Source of the DNA: Falsiroseomonas tokyonensis
Lineage (GTDB): Bacteria > Pseudomonadota > Alphaproteobacteria > Acetobacterales > Acetobacteraceae
Direction of reading: 5' to 3'
DNA length: 64,000 nt
Assembly (NCBI RefSeq): GCF_019024325.1
Contig: NZ_JAFNJS010000003.1
Span: 124,001-188,000 of the forward strand
The notes under the pieces: generated by a model
What the model saw: the letters and a program-made list of their open reading frames with translations, nothing else
The model's database searches: none
What the model was told of the DNA's origin: nothing
In this document: positions 49,986 through 59,640 of the stretch, in pieces
Position numbering within the stretch: position 1 is the stretch's first letter
How the letters are laid out: every line of letters starts with the position of its first letter
Position numbers and translations under genes: made by a program

Positions 49986-50678
49986 TCAGTCGAAGGCTGG
50001 CACGTCGCGCGCCAGGCCGCCATGCAGGTCCAGCATGCGCTGCCGCCAGGCTTCCACCGGATCATCCGCCGCCAGCAGCTTGAAGGGGCTGACGCAGCGC
50101 GCCCATTGGAAGCCGCCGAAGACGATGGAATCGACATGCAGCGGCGCGGCGCCGCCCAGGAAGGGCTGCGTCCGCAGCATCATGCGCAGCGGCTGCAGGT
50201 CCTTCCGGAAGACCTCCACCTGCCGGTCGCGATCCGCCTGCACCGCCTCCAGGCTCATGCCGAAGCGGGCCTCCCGGCTCGTGCGGAAATACTCCACATC
50301 GCCGGGGTCCAGCACCTTCACGATATCCGCCACCACCAGCCGCACCAGCCCGGCCATCACCACCGCATCGGCCCAGGCATTGATGAAGCGCGCGCTGGCG
50401 CGGCCACCCTCGCCGCCGAACAGGCTGGGGCGTTCGGGATAGGTCTCCTCCAGGTATTCGGCGATGGTCCAGCTGTCGGAGACGGCGCGGTCGCCATCCA
50501 GCAGCAGGGGCACCTTCTCCCCGCCATGCCGGGCCAGCAGGTCCTTCTGCACGAAGCGCCAGGGGATGGTTTCCACCGGAAGCCCCTTGGCCGCCAGGGC
50601 CAGCTTCACGCGCCAGCAATAGGGGCTGAAACGCCGGGCCGGATCGGCACCGGCCAGGTCGTACATCCGCAGCGTCAT
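49986..50678 (-). CDS. Glutathione S-transferase family protein
   Basis: A 230-residue GST-like protein. The thioredoxin-like N-terminal domain has FSPYCWRVKLALAAKGL (a Cys where many GSTs have Ser or Tyr), EKVPLLLDGDRAVSDSWTIAEYLEETYPE, and a helical C-terminal domain from about 90. The layout recalls beta-etherase-like GSTs, though substrate is unknown. Its ATG overlaps the stop of the large TPR-like gene by four bases. Confidence 0.9.
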   Translation of the reverse strand: MTLRMYDLAGADPARRFSPYCWRVKLALAAKGLPVETIPWRFVQKDLLARHGGEKVPLLLDGDRAVSDSWTIAEYLEETYPERPSLFGGEGGRASARFINAWADAVVMAGLVRLVVADIVKVLDPGDVEYFRTSREARFGMSLEAVQADRDRQVEVFRKDLQPLRMMLRTQPFLGGAAPLHVDSIVFGGFQWARCVSPFKLLAADDPVEAWRQRMLDLHGGLARDVPAFD

Positions 50679-52936
50679 GGCAGCTCCTCGATTTCCCCGC
50701 GCAGCACGGCGCGCGCGCCTTCCGCATCGCCGAGCGCGGTCAGCCGGGCGGCAATCTCCTGCCGCTCCGCCAGGCCCTCCGGCGTCGCCTCTGCCAGCGC
50801 GGCGCGGATGCGCAGCGCGGCCAGAAGCTCGGCACGGCGGCCCTGGCGGTCCAGCGCCGCCTCGTAGCGTGCATGCCAGCCGGCGCCGAGCACCGCCCCC
50901 GCCAGCTGGCGCAGCGCCGCCTGCGAATCCTGCGGCGCGGCGGCCAGCACCAGGAACAGCGCCGCCTCCCGCTGCGTGCGGTCGAGCTGCGGCAGCAGCG
51001 CGCGCAGCGCCTCCAGCCCCGGCCCGGCGCCCTCGCCGCGCAGCCGCGCCAGCACCAGGGGCGGGCCGAAGCGAGCCGGATCCTCCGCCGCGCGCTGCGC
51101 CAGCAGGGGCAGGGCCTCGGCCGGGGCCAGCACGGACACCAGCGCCAGCCGGTCGCGGCCGGCCTCGTCGCGCGCCTGCGCGCCGCGCAGCAGCCGCGGC
51201 AGCGCCGGGTGCTGGGCGGCGCCGAACAGGCCGGCGCCCGCCACTTCCGGCGCCGCCGCCAGCAGCGCCACCACCCGGTCGCGGGCCTCGATATCGCCCG
51301 CCCAGTCGAGCAGGTTCAGCGCCGCGGCGAGATTGGCAGGGCCGAGCGGCCGGGCCAGCGCCGCGGTCACCGCCACCTCCTCCGCCGTCCAGCCCTCGGG
51401 CAATCCGGGCAAGGACCGCAAGGCAGCGGAAGCCGCCTCGGCCAGCGCCGGCAGGCGGCGCTGCGCCGCCAGGGTCAGCGCCTCCGCCAAGGCGGGGGCA
51501 GGGGCGGTGCCGCCGCCGTGCAGGAAGCGCACCGCATCCTCCAGCTTGTCCTCCGCCAGGGCCAGGCGCAGCCAGGCCTCGCCCGCCACCGGGCTGTCGC
51601 CGCGCAGGCGCTCCAGCAGCGGCAGGGCGGCGGCGCGGCGGCTGGGCAGGTTGGCCAGCTCGGCGAAAAGGCGGATGGCCTGCGCATCGGGCGCGGCCTG
51701 GATTTCCCGCCGCAGCCGGTCCTGCGCCGCCTGGTCCAGGCCCAGCTCGCGCAGCACGGCGGCCAGGCCCCGCGCGCCCTCGGCGGTGGCGGGCGGCTGG
51801 TCCAGGGCAAGCTGCGCGTAACGGCGCGCCTCCGCCCGGTCGCCGCGCGCCAGGGCCAGCACCGCCGCAGCCTCCGGCCGTGCGGCCAGGCGGGACGGGT
51901 CCAGCCGGCGGGCGAGCGAGGGGTCGCGCGCGGCGCGGGCAGCCTCCAGCAGCCGCAGCGGCAGCCCGGCCGGCCAGGCGTCCGTCGGCAGCAGCGCGGC
52001 GACGGTGAAGGCTTCCTCCAGCTGGCCCTCGGCCAGGGCGAGGTCGATCAGCTGGGCGCCGCCGCCGGGGGGCAGGCCTGCGGTGGCGCGCAGCGCCATC
52101 AGCCGGGCGAGCGCCGCGCCGCCCCAGCCGGCGCGCGCCTCGGCCTGCGCCACGGCGAGCGCGATGGCGGGCTGGGCCAGCGTCTCCGCCGGCAGTCCTT
52201 CCAGCAGATACAGCGCCAGGTCCGGCCTTCCGTCCTTCATCAGGACGCGGCGCAGCGCCTCCATCAGGTCCGGCGCCACTTCCGCCAGCAGGGCGCCGAG
52301 CGGGCGCATCGCCATGGCCGGGTCGGGCAGCCGGGCGGCCGCCTGCATGGCCCGCAGGGCGAGCTCGGGGGTGGGGTTGCGGCCGATCGCGGCATGCAGG
52401 CCGGCAAAGGCGCCGGCGGCGTCACCGGCCTCGATGCGCAGCGCGGCCAATTGCCGCGCCTCCTCATCCGTCGTCGCGCCGATGGCGGAAAGCCGTTCCA
52501 GCGCCAGGCGCGCGGCTTCCGCATCGCCGAGGTCGCGGCGCAGCATCATCGCCTCCCGCAGCGCGGCGGGGTCCCCGGTCAGCGCATGCAGCCGTTCCAG
52601 CACCTCGGCCAGCTGCACCGGGCGATGGCTGGCCCGCAGCTGGGTGGCGAGGCGGCGCAGCGGCGCGGGATTGTCCGGCTGCGCCGCCACGGCGCGTTCC
52701 AGGCTGGCGGTGGCGCGGTCCTCCGCCGGGCGCAGCGGCTCGGCGAGGCGCAGCGGCGGGGGCGCGGCGGGGGGCGGCAGCAGCGCCGGGGTTGCCAACG
52801 CGGCCAGCCCGGCCGCACCCAGCGCCAGGCCGAAGCGCCGCGCCGCGGAAAGCCCCGCCGGCTGGCGGGGCCCGAGCGGGCCCAGGAGCATGGCCAGGGG
52901 CATGAGCGGCTGGCCGGGCAGGACGCGGGTGGACAT
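50675..52936 (-). CDS. Membrane-anchored TPR-like repeat protein beside the pelD-like genes
   Basis: A 753-residue protein with one hydrophobic segment near residues 30-50 (FGLALGAAGLAALATPALLPP) and then some 650 residues of Ala/Leu-rich helical hairpins that read as degenerate TPRs (SLERAVAAQPDNPAPLRRLA, RRDLGDAEAARLALERLSAIG). No beta-barrel or enzymatic domain is seen. It is divergent from the pelD-like gene across 169 bp. In Pel systems PelB has a periplasmic TPR region plus a porin; this protein could match only the TPR part. The ATG at 52936 follows a TTG at 52945. Confidence 0.7.
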   Translation of the reverse strand: MSTRVLPGQPLMPLAMLLGPLGPRQPAGLSAARRFGLALGAAGLAALATPALLPPPAAPPPLRLAEPLRPAEDRATASLERAVAAQPDNPAPLRRLATQLRASHRPVQLAEVLERLHALTGDPAALREAMMLRRDLGDAEAARLALERLSAIGATTDEEARQLAALRIEAGDAAGAFAGLHAAIGRNPTPELALRAMQAAARLPDPAMAMRPLGALLAEVAPDLMEALRRVLMKDGRPDLALYLLEGLPAETLAQPAIALAVAQAEARAGWGGAALARLMALRATAGLPPGGGAQLIDLALAEGQLEEAFTVAALLPTDAWPAGLPLRLLEAARAARDPSLARRLDPSRLAARPEAAAVLALARGDRAEARRYAQLALDQPPATAEGARGLAAVLRELGLDQAAQDRLRREIQAAPDAQAIRLFAELANLPSRRAAALPLLERLRGDSPVAGEAWLRLALAEDKLEDAVRFLHGGGTAPAPALAEALTLAAQRRLPALAEAASAALRSLPGLPEGWTAEEVAVTAALARPLGPANLAAALNLLDWAGDIEARDRVVALLAAAPEVAGAGLFGAAQHPALPRLLRGAQARDEAGRDRLALVSVLAPAEALPLLAQRAAEDPARFGPPLVLARLRGEGAGPGLEALRALLPQLDRTQREAALFLVLAAAPQDSQAALRQLAGAVLGAGWHARYEAALDRQGRRAELLAALRIRAALAEATPEGLAERQEIAARLTALGDAEGARAVLRGEIEELP

Positions 52937-53105
52937 TCGCCGCAACAGGTAGCGGGCATGACCCCAACCCGCCAGGGCTTTCGCGGCTTCGCCTCACAGG
53001 CGAGTACAACTCCCGCGCGGCCCTGGCGCGTCGCCGGCTTCACCGATATTGCTGGTGCGGGGCGCGGGTGGGGATGATGGCAGGTTCGGGGATGCGCGCG
53101 TGAAG

Positions 53106-54809
53106 ATGCCGACGGCCGCGGCGGGGCGGCGTGCCGCCTCGCCACCCGCGTCGCCCGAAGGATCCGCCGAGGCCGCGGCGATTCGGCCGCACGGCCAGGC
53201 TGCGGCGCCCGAGCCGACCCCCGATGTGGTGCCGGACCCCTGGGCGGAACCCTGGGCGGCGCAGACGCCGCCGGCCGCCTCGCCACCGGCGCCCGGCGCG
53301 GCGCGGCGCGCCTGGTCCTGGCTGCGCCGCCCCCGCCCTGCGGAGGCCGCGGCGGCGCGGCTGCGCGCCATGGCCGAGCCCGAGGCCGAGCCCGAGGCCG
53401 GGGAGGCGCCACCGCCACCCGAGGCCCGGCCGCTGCCCGGGACGCTGCCCGAGACGCTGCCCTTCCCCAACCTCTCCCCCTTCAGCCTGCCGATGCGGCC
53501 GCTCGCCGAGGGGCTGGCCGGGCTGCTGCTGCTGGTGGTGCTGGACTGGGCGGTGACCGGGGGCAGCGGCTTCGCGCATTGGCCGGCCTCCCCCCTGGTT
53601 CTGCCGGTGCTCTACGTCGCCGCCCGCTACGGCATGGTAGCCGGCTGCGCCGTGGCCGTGGTGGCCGGCGTGCTGCGCCTCGGCCTCGCCGTCACCAGCG
53701 ATCTCTGGAACAGCGGCGCCTGGGCGCTGCCGCTGGCCTGGCCGCCCCTCGCACTGATGGTCGGTGCCTTCACCGACCTGGCACGGCATCGCATGCGACA
53801 GGCCCAGGCCGCCGCGGCCGCCGCCATCGCGGACCGGGAGGCGATGGCCGAATCGAACCAGCGCCTGGCCGACCGCGCGCTGGAGCTGGATGCGCGGCTC
53901 GGCGCCCGGCTGCAGGCCACCACCGCGGTCTTCGAGGCCGCGCGCATCCTGGGCAATGGCACGGAAGGCGTCATCCGCGGCGCCACCGGCCTGCTGCGCG
54001 CCGCCACCGGCTGCACCGCCTGTTCCTTCTGGATGGCCGAGGACCGCACCCTGCACCTGGTGGCGGCGGAGGGCTGGCCGCCCGAGGGTAGCGGCAAGCT
54101 GTCGCAGGTCCTGCTGCCCGGCCCGCTGACCGATGCGATCGGCCGCGGCCGCGGCGCCCTGGTGGCGACGCGGCAGGCGGACCGCCTGGCCCTGGGCGGG
54201 GAGGGGCTGCTGGCCGCGCCGGTGCTCTCGCCCTGGGATGGCTTCCTGCTCGGCATGGTGAAGATCGAGGATATCGGCTTCAGCGAGCTGGGGCTCGAGA
54301 CCATCGCGGCGCTGGAAGCCGCGGCCGGCTGGATCGGCGCCGCCCTGGCCGAAGCCCGCGCGCGGGAGGCGGCGGAGTCGGCCGCCGGCGGCAGCGCCCT
54401 GTCGGGCTTCCCGGCCGCCGGCGGGCTGATGGTGCCCGGCGAGGAAGCCTCCCGCGCCATTTCCGTGATGACCGGGCTGGCGCGCCGGCTGGGCTTCGAA
54501 CTGGCGCTGCTCTCGGCCGAGATCCCGGCCGGGCCGCGCGGCGCGGCGGCGCTGGAGGCGACGCGGGCGGCGATGGCCGAGGCCTTCCGCGGCTCCGACC
54601 TGCTGCTGGAGGCGCGGCTGGAGGAACGGCGCCTGTCCATCCTGCTGCCCGGCGCCGCGGTGGCGGGGGCGGAAATCGCCGCCGCCCGGCTGCGCGCCCT
54701 GCTGGCCCAGCGCGCGCCCTCGGCCACCGCGCAGGTGGTGGTCAGCGTCGCGCTGCTGCATGGCATGACCGGCGGCGGCTGGCAGGTGGCCGAGGCGCAT
54801 GGCGGTTAG
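53106..54809 (+). CDS. PelD-like c-di-GMP receptor (TM-GAF-degenerate GGDEF)
   Basis: A 567-residue protein with PelD architecture. A Pro/Ala-rich cytosolic N-terminus (about 1-125) precedes about four membrane helices (135-225), a coiled coil (about 235-265), a GAF domain (about 270-415) and a degenerate GGDEF domain (about 420-560). The GG(D/E)EF site is replaced by RLEERR, so it cannot be a cyclase. The inhibitory-site motif is kept as R495-G-S-D498 with another Arg 35 residues on (R530), the same spacing as R367, D370 and R402 of P. aeruginosa PelD as I recall it. Start is the ATG at 53106; a GTG at 53100 is possible. Confidence 0.8.
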   Translation: MPTAAAGRRAASPPASPEGSAEAAAIRPHGQAAAPEPTPDVVPDPWAEPWAAQTPPAASPPAPGAARRAWSWLRRPRPAEAAAARLRAMAEPEAEPEAGEAPPPPEARPLPGTLPETLPFPNLSPFSLPMRPLAEGLAGLLLLVVLDWAVTGGSGFAHWPASPLVLPVLYVAARYGMVAGCAVAVVAGVLRLGLAVTSDLWNSGAWALPLAWPPLALMVGAFTDLARHRMRQAQAAAAAAIADREAMAESNQRLADRALELDARLGARLQATTAVFEAARILGNGTEGVIRGATGLLRAATGCTACSFWMAEDRTLHLVAAEGWPPEGSGKLSQVLLPGPLTDAIGRGRGALVATRQADRLALGGEGLLAAPVLSPWDGFLLGMVKIEDIGFSELGLETIAALEAAAGWIGAALAEARAREAAESAAGGSALSGFPAAGGLMVPGEEASRAISVMTGLARRLGFELALLSAEIPAGPRGAAALEATRAAMAEAFRGSDLLLEARLEERRLSILLPGAAVAGAEIAAARLRALLAQRAPSATAQVVVSVALLHGMTGGGWQVAEAHGG

Positions 54810-55896
54810 CGCGGAACGGCGGCATCAGGAGCGCCGCGCCCGGCCGCGGCCGGGCCCGGACCGCCGCGCCCCGCGCGGCCTGCTGCCGGGCGGCGAGGGC
54901 CAGGGCCTGCCTGCCCTGGCCGGGCTCGGCCTGGCGCAGGCGCTGGTGGTGCTGGCGATGCTGGCTGGCTGGTGGGCGCTGGCGCTGGGCCTGCACCTGC
55001 TGGGCTGCCTGGCCCTGCCGAGCCTGCTGCGCCAGCGCCCGCCCGGCTGGCCGGGCGCGGTGCTGCGGCTGCTGGCCATGACGCTTCCGGCACTCGGGCC
55101 GCTGGCCATGCTGGGCGCCCTGGCCGCGCTGGCCATCGGCCTGCCGCGACGGCTGCGCGATGTGGCGCCGCCCTTGCCGGAAGATCCGCTGGATGCGCGG
55201 CTGGATGCCATCGCCGCGGCAGGGCCTGGCGGCGGGCTGCCGGATGGGCTGCTGCTGGAATCGCTCGGCGATGTGCTGCGCTGGGGCCATGCGCGGCAGA
55301 AGGCGCGGGCGCTGGACCTGGCGGCCGAACCCTCCCGCCCCGGCGGCGCCGCCCTGCTGCGTCTGGCGCTGAGCGATCCGGACCCGGCCGTGCGGGCGCG
55401 AGCCGAGGCGCTGCGCCCGGGGGTGGAACTGCGGCTGCTGGAGGCAGCGGCGGAATGCCGCGCCGCGGCGCGCGGCCAGTCCGGCGCCGCGGCTATCGCC
55501 GCGCAGCGGGCCCTGGCCCGCGCATTGGATCGCGCCGCCGGCTCCGGCCTGCTCGATGCCCCGCGCGCCGATGCCTGCCGGGCGGAGGCCGCCGGACTCT
55601 GGCAGGCGCTGGCCGAGGCGAGCGGCGCGGATGCGGAGGCCGAGGCGGCGCTGGGCCGCGAGTTGCTGGCGCTGGGCGATCTGCCGGCGGCGCGGCTCGC
55701 CCTGGAAGCCGCGGTGACGCGCGGGGCGGCGGGGACGGCGGCGCTCGGCTGGCTGGCCGAATGCCTGTTCCGCGCCCGGGATTTCGCGGCGCTGGAGGCG
55801 CTGGTGGCGCGCTGGCGCCCGGTGCTGGAGGCCGAGGCGCAGGAGGGTACTGCAGGCCCGCATGCTGGCGCCTGGCGCCTCTGGCTCGCCCGATGA
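54799..55896 (+). CDS. PelE-like membrane protein
   Basis: A 365-residue protein. A basic N-terminus (RRHQERRARPRPGPDRRAP) precedes two hydrophobic regions (about residues 41-70 and 85-115), then a soluble helical domain with PelE-like text (LGDVLRWGHARQKARALDL and ALLRLALSDPDPAVRARAEALRP) and TPR-like hairpins to the end. PelE partners PelD at the inner membrane in Pel secretion. It overlaps the pelD-like gene by 11 bases and the next gene by four, so all three are co-translated. The assignment rests on architecture, sequence flavour and position. Confidence 0.65.
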   Translation: MAVSAERRHQERRARPRPGPDRRAPRGLLPGGEGQGLPALAGLGLAQALVVLAMLAGWWALALGLHLLGCLALPSLLRQRPPGWPGAVLRLLAMTLPALGPLAMLGALAALAIGLPRRLRDVAPPLPEDPLDARLDAIAAAGPGGGLPDGLLLESLGDVLRWGHARQKARALDLAAEPSRPGGAALLRLALSDPDPAVRARAEALRPGVELRLLEAAAECRAAARGQSGAAAIAAQRALARALDRAAGSGLLDAPRADACRAEAAGLWQALAEASGADAEAEAALGRELLALGDLPAARLALEAAVTRGAAGTAALGWLAECLFRARDFAALEALVARWRPVLEAEAQEGTAGPHAGAWRLWLAR

Positions 55897-56978
55897 GCGC
55901 GGCCCTGAACCCCCCGCAGGGCGAGTCCCCAATGGCCCCCGGCGCGCTGGTGGCCGGCGCCTGGCTGGGGCCGGCGCTGGCGGCGCTGGCCGGGCTGGCG
56001 CTGCTGCGCCTGGCCGGCATAAGCGGCGAATTCCTCGGTCTGCTGATCATCATCGGCCTGTCGCTGCTGGCCGGCGCGCCGGCGGCGCTGCTGGCGGCAC
56101 GGCGGGGCCTGCAGGGGCTGCCGCTCGGCCTGGCCATGGGCGGCGCCGGCCTGGCCGCCTTCCTGCAACTGCATCTGGTGGACCGGCTGGGCCTGGCGGA
56201 GGCGGTGCCGGGCGGGCTGGCGGCGGCGGCGCTGGTGCTGCTCTGGACCGGGCTCACCCTGGCGGCGGGCTTCGGCCTGCCGCCGCTGGCGGGGCTGGCG
56301 GCGGGGCTGCTGGCGGGCGGGCTGCTGGCCTGGGGGCTGGGCGGGCTGGCCGGCGGCTTCGGGGGGCTGGCCCTGGCGGCGGCCATTGCCGGCTTCGTCG
56401 CAACGGTGCCGGCCGCTGCTCTGCCGCTGGGCCTGCCGCGCCGCCTGCCGCGGGGTGGCACTGACCCGGTGCTGGCCGGGCTGGCCCTGGCGCTGGCGGT
56501 GCTGGCCGGGCCGCTTTCCACCTATCTGCTCGGCGGGCCGCTGATGGCGGTGACCCTGGCCCTGCTGGTGGCGCTGCCGGGGCTGGTCTTCGTCGCCCTG
56601 GCCCGCGACCTGGCACCGCTGCCGCTGGCCACAAGGCTGCTCGGCCTGCAGGCCATGGCGGTGGTGCTGGGCCTGGTCATCGGCTCCGCCCCCGCCGCGG
56701 CCGGGCTGGTGGCCGCCGATTCGCTGCCCGCCTATCGCCTGGCGCTGCTCGGCGCCGGTTTCCTGCCGGCCTTCGCGGCGCTGCTGGCGGCGCTGCTGGC
56801 GCGCGAGGCGCCGGGGGCGGCCACGCTGGCGGCGGGGCTGCTGGCGGCGCTCTCGGCCGGGCTCGGCCCGCTGCTGGGCTGGGTCGATCCGCGCCTGTCG
56901 GATCACGGCGCGCTGCTCGCGCCGCTGCTGGCCACCGGCTTCGCCTTCTGGCTGCTCGCTCGGGAGCAAGACGCATGA
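55893..56978 (+). CDS. Polytopic membrane protein in the pel-like operon
   Basis: A 361-residue, extremely hydrophobic protein with about ten predicted helices (for example [55 protein letters not shown]) and short charged loops. PelG in known Pel systems is a 12-helix Wzx-like transporter of about 450 residues; this protein is shorter and I could not see clear PelG motifs, so that name is not applied. Start overlaps the pelE-like stop (ATGA), and its own stop overlaps the glpK start. Confidence 0.6.
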   Translation: MSAALNPPQGESPMAPGALVAGAWLGPALAALAGLALLRLAGISGEFLGLLIIIGLSLLAGAPAALLAARRGLQGLPLGLAMGGAGLAAFLQLHLVDRLGLAEAVPGGLAAAALVLLWTGLTLAAGFGLPPLAGLAAGLLAGGLLAWGLGGLAGGFGGLALAAAIAGFVATVPAAALPLGLPRRLPRGGTDPVLAGLALALAVLAGPLSTYLLGGPLMAVTLALLVALPGLVFVALARDLAPLPLATRLLGLQAMAVVLGLVIGSAPAAAGLVAADSLPAYRLALLGAGFLPAFAALLAALLAREAPGAATLAAGLLAALSAGLGPLLGWVDPRLSDHGALLAPLLATGFAFWLLAREQDA

Positions 56979-58462
56979 CGGACCTGCTGCTCGCCATCGA
57001 CCAGGGCACCACCTCCACCCGCGCCATCCTGCATGGGCCGGACCTGGCGCCGCGCGCCAGCGCGCAGCTTCCCCTGGCGCAGCACTTCCCGGCGCCGGGC
57101 TGGGTGGAGCATGAGCCGGAGGAAATTTTTGCGGCGACACTCGCCACGATGCGGGACGCGCTGGCGCAGGGCGGTGCCTCGGCCGCGGACCTGGCCGGCA
57201 TCGGCATCACCAACCAGCGCGAGACCACCGTGCTCTGGGACCGGCGCAGCGGGCGGGCCATCCATCGCGCCATCGTCTGGCAGGATCGTCGCACCGCGGC
57301 CCATTGCGCGCGGCTGGCGGCGGAAGGGGCGGGGGCGCTGATCGCGGAGCGCAGCGGGCTGCTGCCGGATCCCTATTTCTCCGCCACCAAGCTGGCCTGG
57401 CTGCTCGAGAATGTGGGCGGCGCGCGGGCGGCCGCGGAACGCGGCGACCTCGCCTTCGGCACCATCGACAGTTTTCTCCTGTGGCGGCTGACCGGCGGGC
57501 GGGTGCATGCGACGGATGCGACCAATGCGGCGCGCACCATGCTGTTCGACATCCGCCGCGGCTGCTGGGACCAGGACCTGCTGAAGCTGTTCGGCATCCC
57601 CGAGGCGCTGCTGCCGGAGGTGCGGGACAATGCCTGCGAGTTCGGCAGCACGGAGCCCGGGCTGCTCGGCGTGGCGGTGCCGGTGCGGGGCATGGCGGGG
57701 GACCAGCATGCGGCGATGCTCGGCCAGGCCTGCTTCGCCCCGGGCATGGTGAAATCCACCTATGGCACCGGCTGCTTCCTGCTGTTGAACACCGGCGATG
57801 TCGCGGTGCCCTCGCAGAACCGGCTGCTGACCACGCTGGCCTGGCAGCTTGGCGGCCAGCGGACCTATGCGCTGGAAGGCGCCATCTTCATCGCCGGCGC
57901 GGCGGTGCAATGGCTGCGGGACGGGCTCGGCATCATCAAGGACGCGGCCGAGAGCGGGCGGCTGGCGGCGCAGGCGGATCCGGCGCAGGGGGTGTATTTC
58001 GTGCCCGCCTTCACAGGCCTTGGCGCGCCGCATTGGGATGCCGAGGCACGCGGCGCCATCCTGGGCCTGACCCGCAACACCGGCCCGGCCGAGATCTGCC
58101 GCGCGGCGCTGGAGGCGGTGGCCTTCCAGACGCGGGACCTGGTGGAGGCGATGCAGGCCGATTGGGGCGCCCGCGGCGGCGCGACGGTTCTCCGAGTCGA
58201 TGGCGGCATGACCGCCTCGGACTATGCCATGCAGGCGCTGGCGGACCTGCTGGGCGCGCCGGTGGATCGGCCGGTGGTGCAGGAAACCACGGCGCTGGGG
58301 GCGGCCTATCTCGCCGGGCTGCAGGCCGGGCTGCTGCCGCCGCCCGGCCCGGCCGTCGCGCATTGGCGGCTGGACCGCCGCTTCCAGCCGGCCATGCCCC
58401 GCGCCGAGGCGGATCGGCGCCATGCCGGCTGGCAGGACGCGGTGCGCCGCGTGCTGACATGA
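56975..58462 (+). CDS. glpK: Glycerol kinase
   Basis: A 495-residue FGGY-family glycerol kinase, full length. Signatures include [15 protein letters not shown] at the N-terminus, [45 protein letters not shown], the [12 protein letters not shown] phosphate loop and [23 protein letters not shown] (FGGY signature 2). It phosphorylates glycerol to sn-glycerol-3-phosphate. The ATG overlaps the stop of the polytopic gene by four bases, which places it in the pel-like transcript. No glpD or glpF is adjacent. Confidence 0.96.
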   Translation: MTDLLLAIDQGTTSTRAILHGPDLAPRASAQLPLAQHFPAPGWVEHEPEEIFAATLATMRDALAQGGASAADLAGIGITNQRETTVLWDRRSGRAIHRAIVWQDRRTAAHCARLAAEGAGALIAERSGLLPDPYFSATKLAWLLENVGGARAAAERGDLAFGTIDSFLLWRLTGGRVHATDATNAARTMLFDIRRGCWDQDLLKLFGIPEALLPEVRDNACEFGSTEPGLLGVAVPVRGMAGDQHAAMLGQACFAPGMVKSTYGTGCFLLLNTGDVAVPSQNRLLTTLAWQLGGQRTYALEGAIFIAGAAVQWLRDGLGIIKDAAESGRLAAQADPAQGVYFVPAFTGLGAPHWDAEARGAILGLTRNTGPAEICRAALEAVAFQTRDLVEAMQADWGARGGATVLRVDGGMTASDYAMQALADLLGAPVDRPVVQETTALGAAYLAGLQAGLLPPPGPAVAHWRLDRRFQPAMPRAEADRRHAGWQDAVRRVLT

Positions 58463-59640
58463 GCGCCCTGGCGGCGCTGGGCCTCGCGCCGATCATCAAC
58501 GCCGCCGGCACCGTCACCCGCCTCTCGGGCGGCATCCTGGCGCCCGAGGTCGTGGCCGCCATGGCCGAGGCCTCCGCCGCCTGCTTCGACATGCTGGACC
58601 TCCAGGCCGCGGCGAGCCGGGAGATCGCGGCGGCGACGGGCGCGGAGGCGGGGATCGTGACCGGCGGCGCCTCCGCGGCCCTGCTGCTGGGCGCGGCCGC
58701 CTGCATGGCCGGGCTCGACCCGGTGGCCATGAACGCGCTGCCGGCGGCCGGGCCGCGTCGCGACTTCGTCATGAGCCGCAGCCAGCGCAACATGTACGAC
58801 CGGGCACTGGAAGTGGCGGGCGGGCGGATCGTCGAGGTCGGCATCCCGGACCGATTCTCGGGCGCCGGGGTGCGCGATGCCTCGGCCGGCGAAATCGCGG
58901 CCGCCATCGGGCCGAATACGGCGGCGGTGTTCTGGGTGGCGCAGCCCTGGTCCGAGCCTTCGCTGGAGGAGGTGGTGCGCGTGGCGCATGCCGCGGGCGT
59001 GCCGGTGCTGGTGGATGCCGCGGCGCAGCTGCCGCCGCTGGCCCATCTGCGCGGCTTCCTCGAAGCCGGCGCGGATCTGGTCGCCTTCTCCGGCGGCAAG
59101 GCGATCGGTGGGCCGCAGGCCAGCGGCATCCTCGCCGGGCGGCGGAAGCTGGTGGCCAGCGCGCTGCTGCAGATGCTGGACCTCGACCTGCCGGAGGCGC
59201 AGTTCCGGCTGCCGCCCGAATTCGCCGGCAATGCCCTGATGCCCTTCCTGCCGCGGCATGGCATCGGCCGGTCCTGCAAGGCGGGGAAGGAGGAGGTGGT
59301 GGGCCTGCTGGTCGCGCTGCGCCGCTTCCTGGCGGAGGGCGAGGCGCCCCGCCAGGCGCGGATGCTGGCGCGGCTGCGCGCGGTGCAGGCGGCGATGGGG
59401 TCCACACCCTGCGAGATCGCGGAAGGCCCGACGCCGCTGCTGCTGCTGCGCTGCGGCGATGCCGCGGCCGCGGCGCGGGTGGAGGCGGCGCTGCGCGCGC
59501 GGCGCGTGCATGTGAACCAGGGCCGCCTGCGGGACGGCGTGCTGGTGGTGCATCCGGCGGCGCTGGCGGAGCGCGACCTGGTGCCGCTGGGCCAGGCCCT
59601 GGCCGCGGCCTTCGCCTCCGATCTAGGATGGGCGCCATGA
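58459..59640 (+). CDS. SelA-like PLP-dependent enzyme (DgaE/aminotransferase family)
   Basis: A 393-residue PLP enzyme related to L-seryl-tRNA selenium transferase but shorter than SelA (about 460). It has the start [19 protein letters not shown], the [21 protein letters not shown] cofactor loop, VDAAAQLPP (Asp for the PLP ring nitrogen) and the Schiff-base Lys214 in [14 protein letters not shown]. Such short relatives are usually ammonia-lyases or racemase/aldolase-like enzymes acting on amino or sugar acids, not selenium enzymes. It overlaps glpK by four bases. Confidence 0.85.
   Translation: MSALAALGLAPIINAAGTVTRLSGGILAPEVVAAMAEASAACFDMLDLQAAASREIAAATGAEAGIVTGGASAALLLGAAACMAGLDPVAMNALPAAGPRRDFVMSRSQRNMYDRALEVAGGRIVEVGIPDRFSGAGVRDASAGEIAAAIGPNTAAVFWVAQPWSEPSLEEVVRVAHAAGVPVLVDAAAQLPPLAHLRGFLEAGADLVAFSGGKAIGGPQASGILAGRRKLVASALLQMLDLDLPEAQFRLPPEFAGNALMPFLPRHGIGRSCKAGKEEVVGLLVALRRFLAEGEAPRQARMLARLRAVQAAMGSTPCEIAEGPTPLLLLRCGDAAAAARVEAALRARRVHVNQGRLRDGVLVVHPAALAERDLVPLGQALAAAFASDLGWAP

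Noticed and set aside
55893-56978. Naming the polytopic gene pelG
   Set aside because: It is about 100 residues shorter than PelG and I could not identify PelG motifs; position alone is not enough.
58459-59640. Calling the PLP enzyme selA
   Set aside because: It is shorter than SelA, no selB or selC lies nearby, and short relatives have other functions.
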